This document shows, in pieces, positions 12,900 to 20,999 of a stretch of DNA of 64,000 nucleotides (position 1 is its first letter; every line of letters begins with the position of its first letter). The position numbers and the translations under genes were made by a program. The stretch is from Mameliella sp. CS4 (GTDB lineage Bacteria > Pseudomonadota > Alphaproteobacteria > Rhodobacterales > Rhodobacteraceae), in NCBI RefSeq assembly GCF_019392335.1, contig NZ_JAHXRQ010000005.1, positions 1-64,000 of the forward strand. Direction: 5' to 3'. The notes under the pieces are model-generated. The model saw only the letters and a list, made by a program, of their open reading frames with translations, searched no databases and was not told the DNA's origin.

Positions 12900-14333
12900 T
12901 CACAGCGCGAAATCGTCCGCCGTCAGCCCCGTGACACCGGCCACGCGGATCTCGGCATCGGCTACCCCGTCGCCCGTCGTCTCGAACTGGACGATACTGG
13001 ACCCGGAGGCCGTTTCGATCACGCGGATCTGGTTCGCGCCGGTAAAGGCGCCGGTTCCGACAAAGGTGAAGGCCCCAGGCGTCATCGAGACCACGTTGAT
13101 CACGTCCACCCCCTGTTCAAAGTCCAGGATCTGGTCGCGGGTCACGCCAATCCCGGCCTGCGCGATAGTGCGGAACACAAAGATATCCGCGTCCGCGCCC
13201 CCGGTCAGAAAGTCGAGACCAAGCCCCCCGGCCAGCTCGTCCTCACCGGCGCGGCCGCGCAGGACATCGCTTTCGTCCCCACCCTCAAGGATGTCATTGC
13301 CACCACCACCGTCCAGAGTGTCCCTGCCCGCGCCGCCATCAAGGTTGTCCGCCCCGTCCTGGCCAACCAGCACATCATTCCCCAGACCTCCGACCAGTTC
13401 GTCATCGCCGGCCCCGCCGTTCAGGGTGTCGTTCTGTGGCCCGCCATCCAGCAGATCGTCCCCGTCGCCCCCCAGCAGCATGTCCGGAAACTCTCCACCG
13501 TAAAGCGAATCGTCCCCGCCGTGTCCCGCAAGCAGGTCGGCATTTTCGTTGCCTTCGAAGCGGTCTGCAGCGTCGGAGCCGATCAGGGTGTCATTGTCCG
13601 CCCCACCCCGCACGGTGCCGACGACGCCCCCGGCCCCCGCGTTCCGGAACAGGTCTTCGCCCGCCAGCAGTTCTACGTCGCCGAAAATCGTACCGCTATT
13701 GCTGACCACATCTGCAGCGCCGCCGGTTTCCAGCGCCGGATCTGTCCCGTGTACCGTGATCGTCCCGCTGTTGAGCACCGTCGTCCCCGCCCCTGACCCG
13801 GCCCGGATGCCACTGGTCTGGATCAACCCGGAATTGGCCAGGTAGACGCCAAACTCCGCCTCCGCGAACAGCTCGTCCCCGATCATGTCACCACTGTTGA
13901 TGAGACGCAGCGCATCAAGCCCGTTGTTGGACGCGATGATTGCCCCGGTGTCGGCCGAGATCAGGCCAGTGTTGGTCAGGTTGAGGCTCATGTCGGGATT
14001 GCCCGCCATCGCGATCGCCGCGCCGCTGCTGCTGATGTCGCCGTGGTTCGTCAGGGAGTGGAGACCGGTCGAGCCCGGGGCATAGTCTACCGCCGCCGCG
14101 ACACCATTGATCGTGCCGAAATTGCTCACCTTGCTGCCCGGAGAGAGCACCGTCACCGCCGCTGCGCCGGAAAAGACGGCGCCGTGGTTGTGAAACTCCG
14201 TCGACAAGGCCCCCGCGTCCAGCGTGACGGCATCCGCAGACGCGTAGATCTGAGCGTCCTGCAGGGTGAACATCTCGTCACCATTGATCACGGTGACGGG
14301 GATCGCGGACGCGCCCTGAAAAACCACAGCCAT
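12900..14333 (-). CDS. Secreted RTX-repeat calcium-binding protein
   Basis: A 477-residue protein in two parts. Residues about 45-235 contain about eight loosely spaced repeats with an N-x-G-x-I core (for example VSNFGTINGV, LTNTGLISAD, VLNSGTITVH, VSNSGTIFGD), which suggests a right-handed beta helix. Residues about 242-388 hold tandem glycine- and aspartate-rich RTX nonapeptides (GGxGxDxL) that bind calcium. The C-terminus (DADIFVF, ILDFEQGVDVI) matches the serralysin-type end used for type I secretion. There is no N-terminal signal peptide, as expected for that route. No secretion genes are adjacent. Likely a surface or released adhesin-like protein. Confidence 0.85.
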   Translation of the reverse strand: MAVVFQGASAIPVTVINGDEMFTLQDAQIYASADAVTLDAGALSTEFHNHGAVFSGAAAVTVLSPGSKVSNFGTINGVAAAVDYAPGSTGLHSLTNHGDISSSGAAIAMAGNPDMSLNLTNTGLISADTGAIIASNNGLDALRLINSGDMIGDELFAEAEFGVYLANSGLIQTSGIRAGSGAGTTVLNSGTITVHGTDPALETGGAADVVSNSGTIFGDVELLAGEDLFRNAGAGGVVGTVRGGADNDTLIGSDAADRFEGNENADLLAGHGGDDSLYGGEFPDMLLGGDGDDLLDGGPQNDTLNGGAGDDELVGGLGNDVLVGQDGADNLDGGAGRDTLDGGGGNDILEGGDESDVLRGRAGEDELAGGLGLDFLTGGADADIFVFRTIAQAGIGVTRDQILDFEQGVDVINVVSMTPGAFTFVGTGAFTGANQIRVIETASGSSIVQFETTGDGVADAEIRVAGVTGLTADDFAL

Positions 14334-14481
14334 GAGGGAGTTCCTTTCGTGTCGGGGAAAATGTCACTTGCGATCCTAACGAAGCCGAGACCGCTTTGCG
14401 CGCATTTCTGCGCCGCCGCACGCGCGACACGCGCATAATCGCGCATCCGGTCCGCGGGAATTTCAGACCGGCGCAAAAGAA

Positions 14482-14508
14482 AAGGCCCGGGCGCTGTGCC
14501 CGGGCCTT
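14482..14508 (-). terminator. Terminator of the rpmI-rplT transcript
   Basis: An 11-bp perfect stem (AAGGCCCGGGC with GCCCGGGCCTT) and a 5-base loop, followed on the minus strand by TTTTCTTTTG. It lies 25 bases downstream of the rplT stop. Confidence 0.9.
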
Positions 14509-14533
14509 GTCAAACGTTCAGGTTGCGCTCGGC

Positions 14534-14899
14534 TCAGGCCGGCAGCGCGCCTTTCGCCTGATCGACGATGGCGGCGAACGCCTCGGGCTCGTGCACGGCC
14601 AGATCGGCCAGGACCTTGCGGTCGACCTCGATGCCGGCCAGCGACAGGCCATTGATGAAACGCGAGTAGGTCAGCGATTCGTCATGGGCGCGCACAGCCG
14701 CGTTGATGCGCTGGATCCACAGGGCGCGGAAGTTGCGCTTGCGGTTCTTGCGGTCGCGGGTCTTATACTGGTTGGCCTTGTCCACAGCCTGCGCCGCCAC
14801 CTTGAAGGTGTTCTTGCGGCGGCCGTAGTAACCTTTGGCCTGGTCCGTGATCTTCTTGTGACGCGCGTGGGTGACGGTTCCGCCTTTGGTACGGGACAT
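14534..14899 (-). CDS. rplT: 50S ribosomal protein L20
   Basis: A 121-residue L20, the normal length, starting [20 protein letters not shown] with the basic N-terminal extension that threads into 23S rRNA, then the helical domain ([20 protein letters not shown]). L20 is needed early in 50S assembly and in many bacteria represses its own operon. It follows rpmI by 15 bases as usual; infC and pheS are not adjacent here, so the operon is just rpmI-rplT with its own terminator. Confidence 0.98.
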   Translation of the reverse strand: MSRTKGGTVTHARHKKITDQAKGYYGRRKNTFKVAAQAVDKANQYKTRDRKNRKRNFRALWIQRINAAVRAHDESLTYSRFINGLSLAGIEVDRKVLADLAVHEPEAFAAIVDQAKGALPA

Positions 14900-14914
14900 C
14901 TTATATCCTCCTGA

Positions 14915-15115
14915 TCAGCGGTCGTAGGGCATGAACTGCTTGACGATCTTGGCGTCAGGCTTGCTCATGACAGTGGTGCCGCGTGCGTCGCGGATGAATT
15001 TCTTGGTGCGCTTGATCATGCCGTGGCGTTTGCCGGCCTGGGCCGTCATCACCTTGCCGGTGGCGCTTACCTTGAAGCGCTTCTTGGCGCTCGACTTGGT
15101 CTTCATCTTGGGCAT
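14915..15115 (-). CDS. rpmI: 50S ribosomal protein L35
   Basis: A 66-residue L35. The start at [20 protein letters not shown] is the conserved N-terminus; the frame is open further upstream but those residues are not part of the family. The rest ([20 protein letters not shown]) is strongly basic, as needed to bind 23S rRNA. It is the first gene of the rpmI-rplT operon, and the 15-base gap to rplT implies co-transcription. Confidence 0.98.
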   Translation of the reverse strand: MPKMKTKSSAKKRFKVSATGKVMTAQAGKRHGMIKRTKKFIRDARGTTVMSKPDAKIVKQFMPYDR

Positions 15116-15374
15116 TTCTATCTCCATTACTTGGCGCGACTCGGCATGCCACTGGTGGCCGGCCGCGCGGTTGGAAGGCGCCGTATAGGGGGATGCCGGG
15201 AATTTGGCAAGGGCAGAGTCGCCCCGACCGAAGTGCCTTTGCCGTTCAGGGATCGGGCACTTCGGGCCACATCCGGGAACCATGATGGCACCCGTCCTTG
15301 CCCGTGGCGGATCGCCTTACTATCCTCGCACAGCGCATTTGCCACCACAAAAATCAGAGTTCCCAATCCCCCGC

Positions 15375-16526
15375 ATGTCCGACACTCCCGAAACAGACCA
15401 GTCAACGCGCCCGGAAATCTCGGAGATCCGAAAGGCGCAGACCTGGTTTCTCGGCATCATCGCCTTCGCGGTGATCCTCTTCCTGCTGGTGCAGGCCAAG
15501 TTCCTGCTGATCTCGCTGGCCATCGCGATCATGCTGTTCTCGCTGACGTCCGATGCGATCAACTATTTCCAGCGAATGCGGATCGGCAGCGCCCGTGTCT
15601 CGATCTGGATCGCCTCGGTGCTGGCTGTCCTGCTGATCGCCACCATCCTGATTTCCGCCTCGCTGATCATCATCGCGCAGGCCAACACGGTCGTGGTCAC
15701 CATCCTGCAATACGCCGACCCCGCTCAACAGGCGGTCGCGGACCTGGTGGGCTGGATGGGCGCGGACGTGGAAACAGCCGTGCTGGACTGGCTGAAGTCG
15801 ATTCAGTTGGGCCCCTACCTGTCCTCTCTGGCCGGGCAGGCCGGCAACATTGCCTCTGGCGCGGTGCTGGTGACGCTGTTCGTGGGATTCATGTTCCTGG
15901 AACGGCTGTGGTTCCCGACCAAATTGGCCAGCCTCATGGGGGACGAGCGGCGCGCCCGGCGGGTCGAGCGGATCATTTCCTCGATCATCCACAGGGTGAA
16001 CCGCTACCTGGTGGTGAAGGTGGTCATCAGTACCGTCACCGGGGCGCTGGTCTACGCCGTGATGACCTTCTTTGCACTGGACCTGGCAATGCCGATGGCG
16101 GTGCTGACCTTTATCCTGAACTTCATCCCCAACATCGGGTCCATCGTCGCCACGGTGGTGGTGGCGCTGGTCAGCTACGTCCAGACCGGCGACGCCTTTA
16201 CCGGGCTGATGGTCCTGTCCATCGTGACGGTGATCCAGTTCACCGTTGGTCAGGTTCTGGACCCGCTCCTGCTGGGCAAGACCCTGCGTCTGTCCTCTTT
16301 CGGCATCATTGCCAGCCTGGCGTTCTGGGCGGCGGTCTGGGGGATCGTGGGGATGTTCCTGGCGGTGCCGATCATGGTGTCGGTCATGATCATCTGTTCG
16401 CATATTCCGCGCGTGCGCCCGGTGGCGATCCTGCTGTCCCGCGAAGGGTTGCCGGACCTCGACCTGGAAATGGAACCTGAGGCCGAGCCTGCCAAGGATA
16501 CCGCAGAAGCCCGACCCTCCTCCTGA
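15375..16526 (+). CDS. AI-2E family transporter (UPF0118, YhhT/PerM-like)
   Basis: A 383-residue inner-membrane protein with about eight hydrophobic helices: a pair near residues 24-50 and 75-100, a soluble segment, then the family block VVKVVISTVTGALVYAVMTF, FILNFIPNIGSIVATVVVAL and VQVLDPLLLGKTLRLSSF-type motifs. Family members move small molecules or ions; the AI-2 exporter TqsA gave the name, but most members have unknown substrates. I start at the ATG at 15375 (MSDTPETDQ); the frame is open upstream through non-conserved sequence. It is monocistronic and divergent from rpmI. Confidence 0.85.
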   Translation: MSDTPETDQSTRPEISEIRKAQTWFLGIIAFAVILFLLVQAKFLLISLAIAIMLFSLTSDAINYFQRMRIGSARVSIWIASVLAVLLIATILISASLIIIAQANTVVVTILQYADPAQQAVADLVGWMGADVETAVLDWLKSIQLGPYLSSLAGQAGNIASGAVLVTLFVGFMFLERLWFPTKLASLMGDERRARRVERIISSIIHRVNRYLVVKVVISTVTGALVYAVMTFFALDLAMPMAVLTFILNFIPNIGSIVATVVVALVSYVQTGDAFTGLMVLSIVTVIQFTVGQVLDPLLLGKTLRLSSFGIIASLAFWAAVWGIVGMFLAVPIMVSVMIICSHIPRVRPVAILLSREGLPDLDLEMEPEAEPAKDTAEARPSS

Positions 16527-16534
16527 TCCTGCGT

Positions 16535-16759
16535 TCAGCCCAGGATCTGACCAATGACGCCATAGACCGCGTCGGGAATATCCTGCAGGCGATAGCCGCC
16601 GTCCTTTTCCCGGAAGGCCAAGAACACAAGACCCGCGCCACCGAACAGAACGAGGGCGCCCGCACGGGGCGCCCGGCTATCGGCCCAGGCCGAAATGATC
16701 GCCGGCAGGGACAGAACGACCAGCCCCATGCCGGTGACCAGCATCATGTCAGGTTCCAT
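16535..16759 (-). CDS. Small membrane protein
   Basis: A 74-residue protein with two or three short hydrophobic segments (MMLVTGMGLVVLSLPAIISA; GALVLFGGAGLVFLAF) and a soluble C-terminus (REKDGGYRLQDIPDAVYGVI). It lies 28 bases downstream of pyk on the same strand and could be co-transcribed with it. Family not recognised; similar short proteins sit next to pyk in related genomes from memory, without a known role. Confidence 0.65.
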   Translation of the reverse strand: MEPDMMLVTGMGLVVLSLPAIISAWADSRAPRAGALVLFGGAGLVFLAFREKDGGYRLQDIPDAVYGVIGQILG

Positions 16760-16787
16760 TGGCCTGTCCCCTCTTGCAGGGGCGAGG

Positions 16788-18233
16788 TTATTCCGGATCG
16801 GTCGAGAAGATCAAACGCTCGTTGCAGGGGGCAACGCGCAGGATGTTGGTTGTCCCGGGCTGGTTGAAGGGCACGCCCGCCGTGACGACGATCTGGTCCT
16901 TTTCGCCCGCATAACCTTGCGCGCGTGCGGCGCGGGCCGCATTAACCACCGCCTGCTTGAACCGCTCCAGCTCGCCGGTCATGACACATTGCGTGCCCCA
17001 GGTCAGCGACAGGCGGCGCGCCGCGCCGGTCATCGGGGTCATGGCGATGATCGGAACGCGCGGACGTTCCCGTGCCACCAGCGCGGCAGTGGTGCCCGAG
17101 GAGGTAAAGCAGCAGATCGCCTTGATCTCCGTCGTCTCGGCGATCTCTCGCGCGGCGGCCACGATGCCGTCGGCGACAGAGGTCCGCACGGCGTTGCGCG
17201 AGGCCTCGATCACCTCGCGGTAGGTTGGGTCGCTTTCGACCGAAACCGCCACGTTGTTCATCGTCTGCACCGCCTCGATCGGGTACTGGCCAGCAGCCGA
17301 TTCCGCTGACAGCATGATCGCATCGGTGCCTTCGTAGATCGCGCCGGAGACGTCCGAAACTTCGGCCCGTGTGGGCATCGGCGATTCGATCATGGATTCC
17401 AGCATCTGGGTGGCGACGATCACCGGCTTGGCCGCGGCACGGCACTTGCGCACCAGGCGTTTCTGGATCGGCGGCACCGCCTGCACCGGCAGTTCGACGC
17501 CCAGGTCGCCCCGCGCGACCATGATCCCGTCCGAGACCTCCAGGATCTGATCGAAGGCTTCGACCGCCGAGGGTTTCTCGATCTTCGAGATGATCGCGGC
17601 CCGGCCCCAGACCAGGCGCCGCGCCTCCTCGACATCTTCGACCCGCTGCACAAAGGACAGCGCGATCCAGTCCACGCCCAGCCCGCAGGCAAATTCCAGG
17701 TCACGGCGGTCCTTGTCGCTGAGCGCCGCCAGCGGCAGCACCACGTCGGGGACGTTCACGCCCTTGCGGTTGGAAATCGTTCCACCCGCCTCGACGATGC
17801 AGTTGGCGTGGTCCTTGCCGCAGTCGGCCACTTTGAGGCGGATCTTGCCGTCGTTGACCAGCAGGTGCGACCCACCGCTGAGGGCGGCAAAGATCTCGGG
17901 GTGCGGCAGTTGCACCCGCGTCGCGTCGCCCGGCGTGTCGTCCAGATCCAGCCGGAACTTCTGGCCCCACTCCAGCTCTTCGGATCCGTTGGCAAACTCG
18001 CCCACCCGCAACTTAGGGCCCTGCAGGTCGGCAAGGATCGCGATCGGGCTGTCCAGGTCCTTTTCGACCTGCCGGATCATCTTGTGGCGTTCCTCGATTT
18101 CCTCGTGGGTGCCGTGGCTCATGTTCAAGCGAAAGACATCCGCTCCGGCCTCGTGCAGGGCCCGGATCATATCGTAGGTGTTGGATGCGGGGCCAAGCGT
18201 GGCCACGATCTTGACGTTACGGTCGCGTTTCAT
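16788..18233 (-). CDS. pyk: Pyruvate kinase
   Basis: A 481-residue pyruvate kinase converting phosphoenolpyruvate and ADP to pyruvate and ATP. It starts MKRDRNVKIVATLGPASNTY, and shows the substrate and metal motifs IISKIEKPSAVEAFDQIL, DGIMVARGDLGVELP and the MLESM region with PTRAEVSDVSGAIYEGTDAI. The C-terminal allosteric domain (CCFTSSGTTAALVARERPRV) is complete. The ATG at 18233 is the family start. A long imperfect inverted repeat with a nested dyad lies in its upstream region, a candidate control site. Confidence 0.97.
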   Translation of the reverse strand: MKRDRNVKIVATLGPASNTYDMIRALHEAGADVFRLNMSHGTHEEIEERHKMIRQVEKDLDSPIAILADLQGPKLRVGEFANGSEELEWGQKFRLDLDDTPGDATRVQLPHPEIFAALSGGSHLLVNDGKIRLKVADCGKDHANCIVEAGGTISNRKGVNVPDVVLPLAALSDKDRRDLEFACGLGVDWIALSFVQRVEDVEEARRLVWGRAAIISKIEKPSAVEAFDQILEVSDGIMVARGDLGVELPVQAVPPIQKRLVRKCRAAAKPVIVATQMLESMIESPMPTRAEVSDVSGAIYEGTDAIMLSAESAAGQYPIEAVQTMNNVAVSVESDPTYREVIEASRNAVRTSVADGIVAAAREIAETTEIKAICCFTSSGTTAALVARERPRVPIIAMTPMTGAARRLSLTWGTQCVMTGELERFKQAVVNAARAARAQGYAGEKDQIVVTAGVPFNQPGTTNILRVAPCNERLIFSTDPE

Positions 18234-18291
18234 GTCTTTCTCCCTGCCCGGTCGGCTGTGGCGGCCAGTCGCGTCCATGGGTGCGCGCTGG

Positions 18292-18367
18292 CATATGCAG
18301 TTGCGGCGTTACCGCTAACGGCGCCTGCTTTATCACGCATTTCCCTTTGCCGCGCAACTGGCATATG
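18292..18367. promoter_or_regulatory. Inverted repeat with nested operator between pyk and the amidohydrolase gene
   Basis: CATATGCAGTTGCGGC (18292-18307) is matched in inverted form by GCCGCGCAACTGGCATATG (18349-18367), apart from small insertions. Between them lies CGTTACCGCTAACG (18307-18320), a perfect 5+5 dyad with a 4-base centre that resembles LacI-family operators. The segment lies in the 160-base gap upstream of both divergent genes. Confidence 0.5.
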
Positions 18368-18393
18368 TGTAGCGGGCCAAAGACGACGAGACC

Positions 18394-19143
18394 ATGACAT
18401 ATTCCCCCTGCCAAATCATCGGCGAAACCCGCCAGAGCCGCTTCCTGATCACCTGTGATCATGCCGCCAACACCGTTCCGCCCGATCTTGGCGGCTCTCT
18501 GGGGCTGCCGGTGTCGGACATGGCGCGCCATATCGCCTACGACGTGGGCGCCGCGGGCATGGCGCTGGAACTGGGCAGTCTTCTGGATGCGCCGGTTGTG
18601 CTGTCGAATTTCTCGCGCCTCGTGATCGACCCGAACCGGGGCGAAGACGACCCGACCCTGTTGATGAAGCTCTACGACGGATCGGTGATCCCCGGCAACC
18701 GCCATGCGGACGCCGAGGAAAAGGAACGCCGCCTGAACGCCTATTACCGCCCTTATGATGCCGCTTTGGCGAAAATGGTGGCAGGGCGCGACGATGTGGC
18801 CATCGTGGCGATCCATTCCTTCACACCGCAACTGCACGGCCGCCCGCCCCGCCCCTGGCATGTCGGCGTGCTGCATGCGGCATGGGATGCGCGCCTGTCT
18901 GATCCGCTCATTGACATGCTGGAGGCGGAACCCGATCTGGTGGTGGGACGCAACCAGCCCTACCCCGGCCACCTGCCCGGCGATGCGATCGACCGCCACG
19001 CCCTGGGCGCGGGTCGCCTGAATACGCTGATCGAGGTCCGCAACGACCTGATCGAGGAAGAGGTCGGCCAGCGACACTGGGCGGCGCGCCTGGCGCCGCT
19101 GCTGGAACAGGCGCTGGCCGCCGTGACGGAGAAAGAGGAGTGA
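18394..19143 (+). CDS. N-formylglutamate amidohydrolase family protein
   Basis: A 249-residue protein of the FGase family, with FLITCDHAANTVPPDLG near the N-terminus, SRLVIDPNRGEDDPTLL, IHSFTPQLHGRPRP-like block (AIHSFTPQLHGRPPRPWHVG) and a C-terminal helical part. Family enzymes hydrolyse N-formylglutamate or related N-acyl substrates with a metal bound by conserved Asp, His and Glu. There is no hut operon nearby, so a direct role in histidine degradation is not supported by context. It is divergent from pyk and coupled to a DUF1244 gene that follows within a few bases. Confidence 0.85.
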   Translation: MTYSPCQIIGETRQSRFLITCDHAANTVPPDLGGSLGLPVSDMARHIAYDVGAAGMALELGSLLDAPVVLSNFSRLVIDPNRGEDDPTLLMKLYDGSVIPGNRHADAEEKERRLNAYYRPYDAALAKMVAGRDDVAIVAIHSFTPQLHGRPPRPWHVGVLHAAWDARLSDPLIDMLEAEPDLVVGRNQPYPGHLPGDAIDRHALGAGRLNTLIEVRNDLIEEEVGQRHWAARLAPLLEQALAAVTEKEE

Positions 19144-19148
19144 CAAAG

Positions 19149-19463
19149 ATGGACGACCAGACCCGCATCGAGATCGAGGCCGCCGCCTTTCGCCGGCTGC
19201 GCCAGCACCTGATGGAAGACCGGCAGGACGTGCAGAACATCGACATGATGAACCTCGCCGGCTTCTGCCGCAACTGCCTGAGCCGCTGGTACCAGGAAGC
19301 GGCAAACGAAAAGGGCATCGAGATGGGCAAGGAAGAGGCCCGCGAGGTCTATTACGGGATGCCTTATTCCGAATGGAAGGCGCAGCACCAGACCCAGGCC
19401 GGGGCCGACAAGCAGGCCGCCTTCGAAAAGGCCTTCAAGGAAAACGTGACCGACAAGGGCTGA
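19149..19463 (+). CDS. DUF1244 protein
   Basis: A 104-residue protein matching DUF1244: AAFRRLRQHLMEDRQDVQNI, then MMNLAGFCRNCLSRWYQEAA, and YYGMPYSEWKAQHQ. The Cys-x2-Cys in the centre may bind metal. I choose the ATG at 19149; a GTG at 19140 overlapping the previous stop is an alternative that would add three residues. It is coupled to the amidohydrolase-like gene upstream. Function unknown. Confidence 0.85.
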   Translation: MDDQTRIEIEAAAFRRLRQHLMEDRQDVQNIDMMNLAGFCRNCLSRWYQEAANEKGIEMGKEEAREVYYGMPYSEWKAQHQTQAGADKQAAFEKAFKENVTDKG

Positions 19464-19599
19464 ACCCGCCCGCATTCGCACAGAAAGTCGTTGCGCCCGG
19501 GCGGCATCCTGCGGGCGGTATCAAAAACCGGGGCGCTGGCGCCACGCACGCGCCGGGGGATGCTTGCGCACGGGCGCGCGTGCCGGTAACGGGAAGCGC

Positions 19600-20532
19600 A
19601 TGCGGATCGTTCACGACTATCAGTACACGCGGCCCGAGGATCGGGGCGCCAGCGCCGCCATCGGCAACTTTGACGGCGTCCACCTGGGTCATCAGGCGGT
19701 GATCGACCTGGCGCGCCGGTCGGCGCCGGGGGCGCCCCTTGGTGTGATGACCTTTGAACCGCATCCGCGCGAGTATTTCGCCCCGGACTCTGCCCCCTTT
19801 CGCCTGATGAGCGCCGAGACACGCGCCGCACGGCTTGAGAAGCTTGGGGTCGAACGGCTGTACCAGTTGAATTTCAATACGGTGCTGGCCTCGTTGACCC
19901 CGCGGGACTTCGCGGACCGCGTGATCCGCAAGGGCTTCGGCCTGGTCAACGTGGTGGTGGGCGCGGATTTCTGTTTCGGCAAAGGGCGCGCGGGCAATGT
20001 CGAAAGTCTGCAGGCCTTCGGCGAAGAAATGGGATTTGGCGTGACGGTTGCTGACCTGTTGGAAACCGGCGGTGTACAGGTTTCGTCGACCGCGATCCGC
20101 GACGCGCTGTCCGAGGGCCGCCCCCGCGATGCCGCGGCCCTGCTGGGTCACTGGCACCGGATCGAAGGCAAGGTGGTCGGCGGCGAACAGCGCGGGCGTG
20201 AGCTTGGCTATCCCACCGCGAACATGTCCATCGACGGGCTGCACCCGCCCCGGTTCGGCGTCTACGCCGTATTGGTGGACGTGCGCGACGGCCCGCACAA
20301 GGGCAGCTATCGCGGCGCCGCCAGCATCGGCGTCCGCCCGATGTTCAACGGCGAAGTGCCGAACATCGAAACCTATCTCTTCGACTTCACGGGCGACCTC
20401 TACGGTGCAACGCTGTCGGTCGGACTGGTCGAATACCTGCGGCCCGAGCTGAAATTCGACGGGCTTGAGGCGCTGATCACCCAGATGGACGCGGATTGCC
20501 TGAAAGCCCGCGAGATTCTGGCCGCCGAATGA
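19600..20532 (+). CDS. ribF: Bifunctional riboflavin kinase / FAD synthetase
   Basis: A 310-residue RibF. The N-terminal nucleotidyltransferase domain carries AIGNFDGVHLGHQAVIDLAR, the ATP-binding HxGH signature, and the C-terminal flavokinase domain carries GRELGYPTANMSIDGLHPPR and YRGAASIGVRPMFNG. It phosphorylates riboflavin to FMN and adenylates FMN to FAD in the cytoplasm. I start at the ATG at 19600 (MRIVHDYQY); upstream in-frame sequence is Arg/Gly-rich and unlike the family. No FMN-riboswitch pattern is visible upstream. Its stop overlaps the YcgN-like gene. Confidence 0.95.
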   Translation: MRIVHDYQYTRPEDRGASAAIGNFDGVHLGHQAVIDLARRSAPGAPLGVMTFEPHPREYFAPDSAPFRLMSAETRAARLEKLGVERLYQLNFNTVLASLTPRDFADRVIRKGFGLVNVVVGADFCFGKGRAGNVESLQAFGEEMGFGVTVADLLETGGVQVSSTAIRDALSEGRPRDAAALLGHWHRIEGKVVGGEQRGRELGYPTANMSIDGLHPPRFGVYAVLVDVRDGPHKGSYRGAASIGVRPMFNGEVPNIETYLFDFTGDLYGATLSVGLVEYLRPELKFDGLEALITQMDADCLKAREILAAE

Positions 20533-20999
20533 CCGATCCGATCCCTCGCACCGGCCTGACGCCGCGCTTTTGGGAGCGCAAGCGCCTTCAGGACATGTCG
20601 GACGCCGAGTGGGAAGCTCTGTGCGACGGCTGTGGCAAGTGCTGCCTGAACAAGCTCGAGGACGAGGACACCGGCGAAGTGGCCCTGACCCGGGTCGCCT
20701 GCCGCCTGTTCGACGACAGCACCTGCCGTTGCTCCCAATACGAGATCCGGCATCAGTTCGTGCCCGAATGTATCGTGTTGCGGCCGGCGAATATCGCCAA
20801 GAACCACTACTGGATGCCCGAGACCTGCGCCTACAAGCTGCTGTACGAGGGCAAGCCGCTATTCGACTGGCACCCGCTGATCTCAGGCACGCCCGGCTCT
20901 GTTCATGATGCAGGCGTGTCGATGCGGGACGCCACGGTGCCCGAATTCGAGGTCGATGAAGACGACTGGGAAGACCATATCATCGAGGAGCCGCTATGA
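20529..20999 (+). CDS. YcgN/UPF0260 cysteine-cluster protein
   Basis: A 156-residue protein with the family Cys cluster CDGCGKCCLNKLEDEDTG near residue 33, further Cys in CRLFDDSTCRCSQY, and the C-terminal PETCAYKLLYEGKPLFDWHP block. The clustered Cys probably bind zinc or an iron-sulfur centre. The family belongs with YkgJ-type proteins; function is not settled. Overlaps ribF upstream (ATGA) and the threonine aldolase downstream, so the three genes form one coupled unit. Confidence 0.9.
   Translation: MTDPIPRTGLTPRFWERKRLQDMSDAEWEALCDGCGKCCLNKLEDEDTGEVALTRVACRLFDDSTCRCSQYEIRHQFVPECIVLRPANIAKNHYWMPETCAYKLLYEGKPLFDWHPLISGTPGSVHDAGVSMRDATVPEFEVDEDDWEDHIIEEPL

Noticed and set aside
15023-16480. 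A 485-codon plus-strand frame overlapping the AI-2E transporter gene in another frame
   Set aside because: Arg/Gly/Pro-rich with no signal; the transporter frame has clear family motifs and membrane helices.
19464-19599. FMN riboswitch upstream of ribF
   Set aside because: I looked for the AGGGGC...GGTG and later conserved RFN blocks and did not find them in this 136-base gap.
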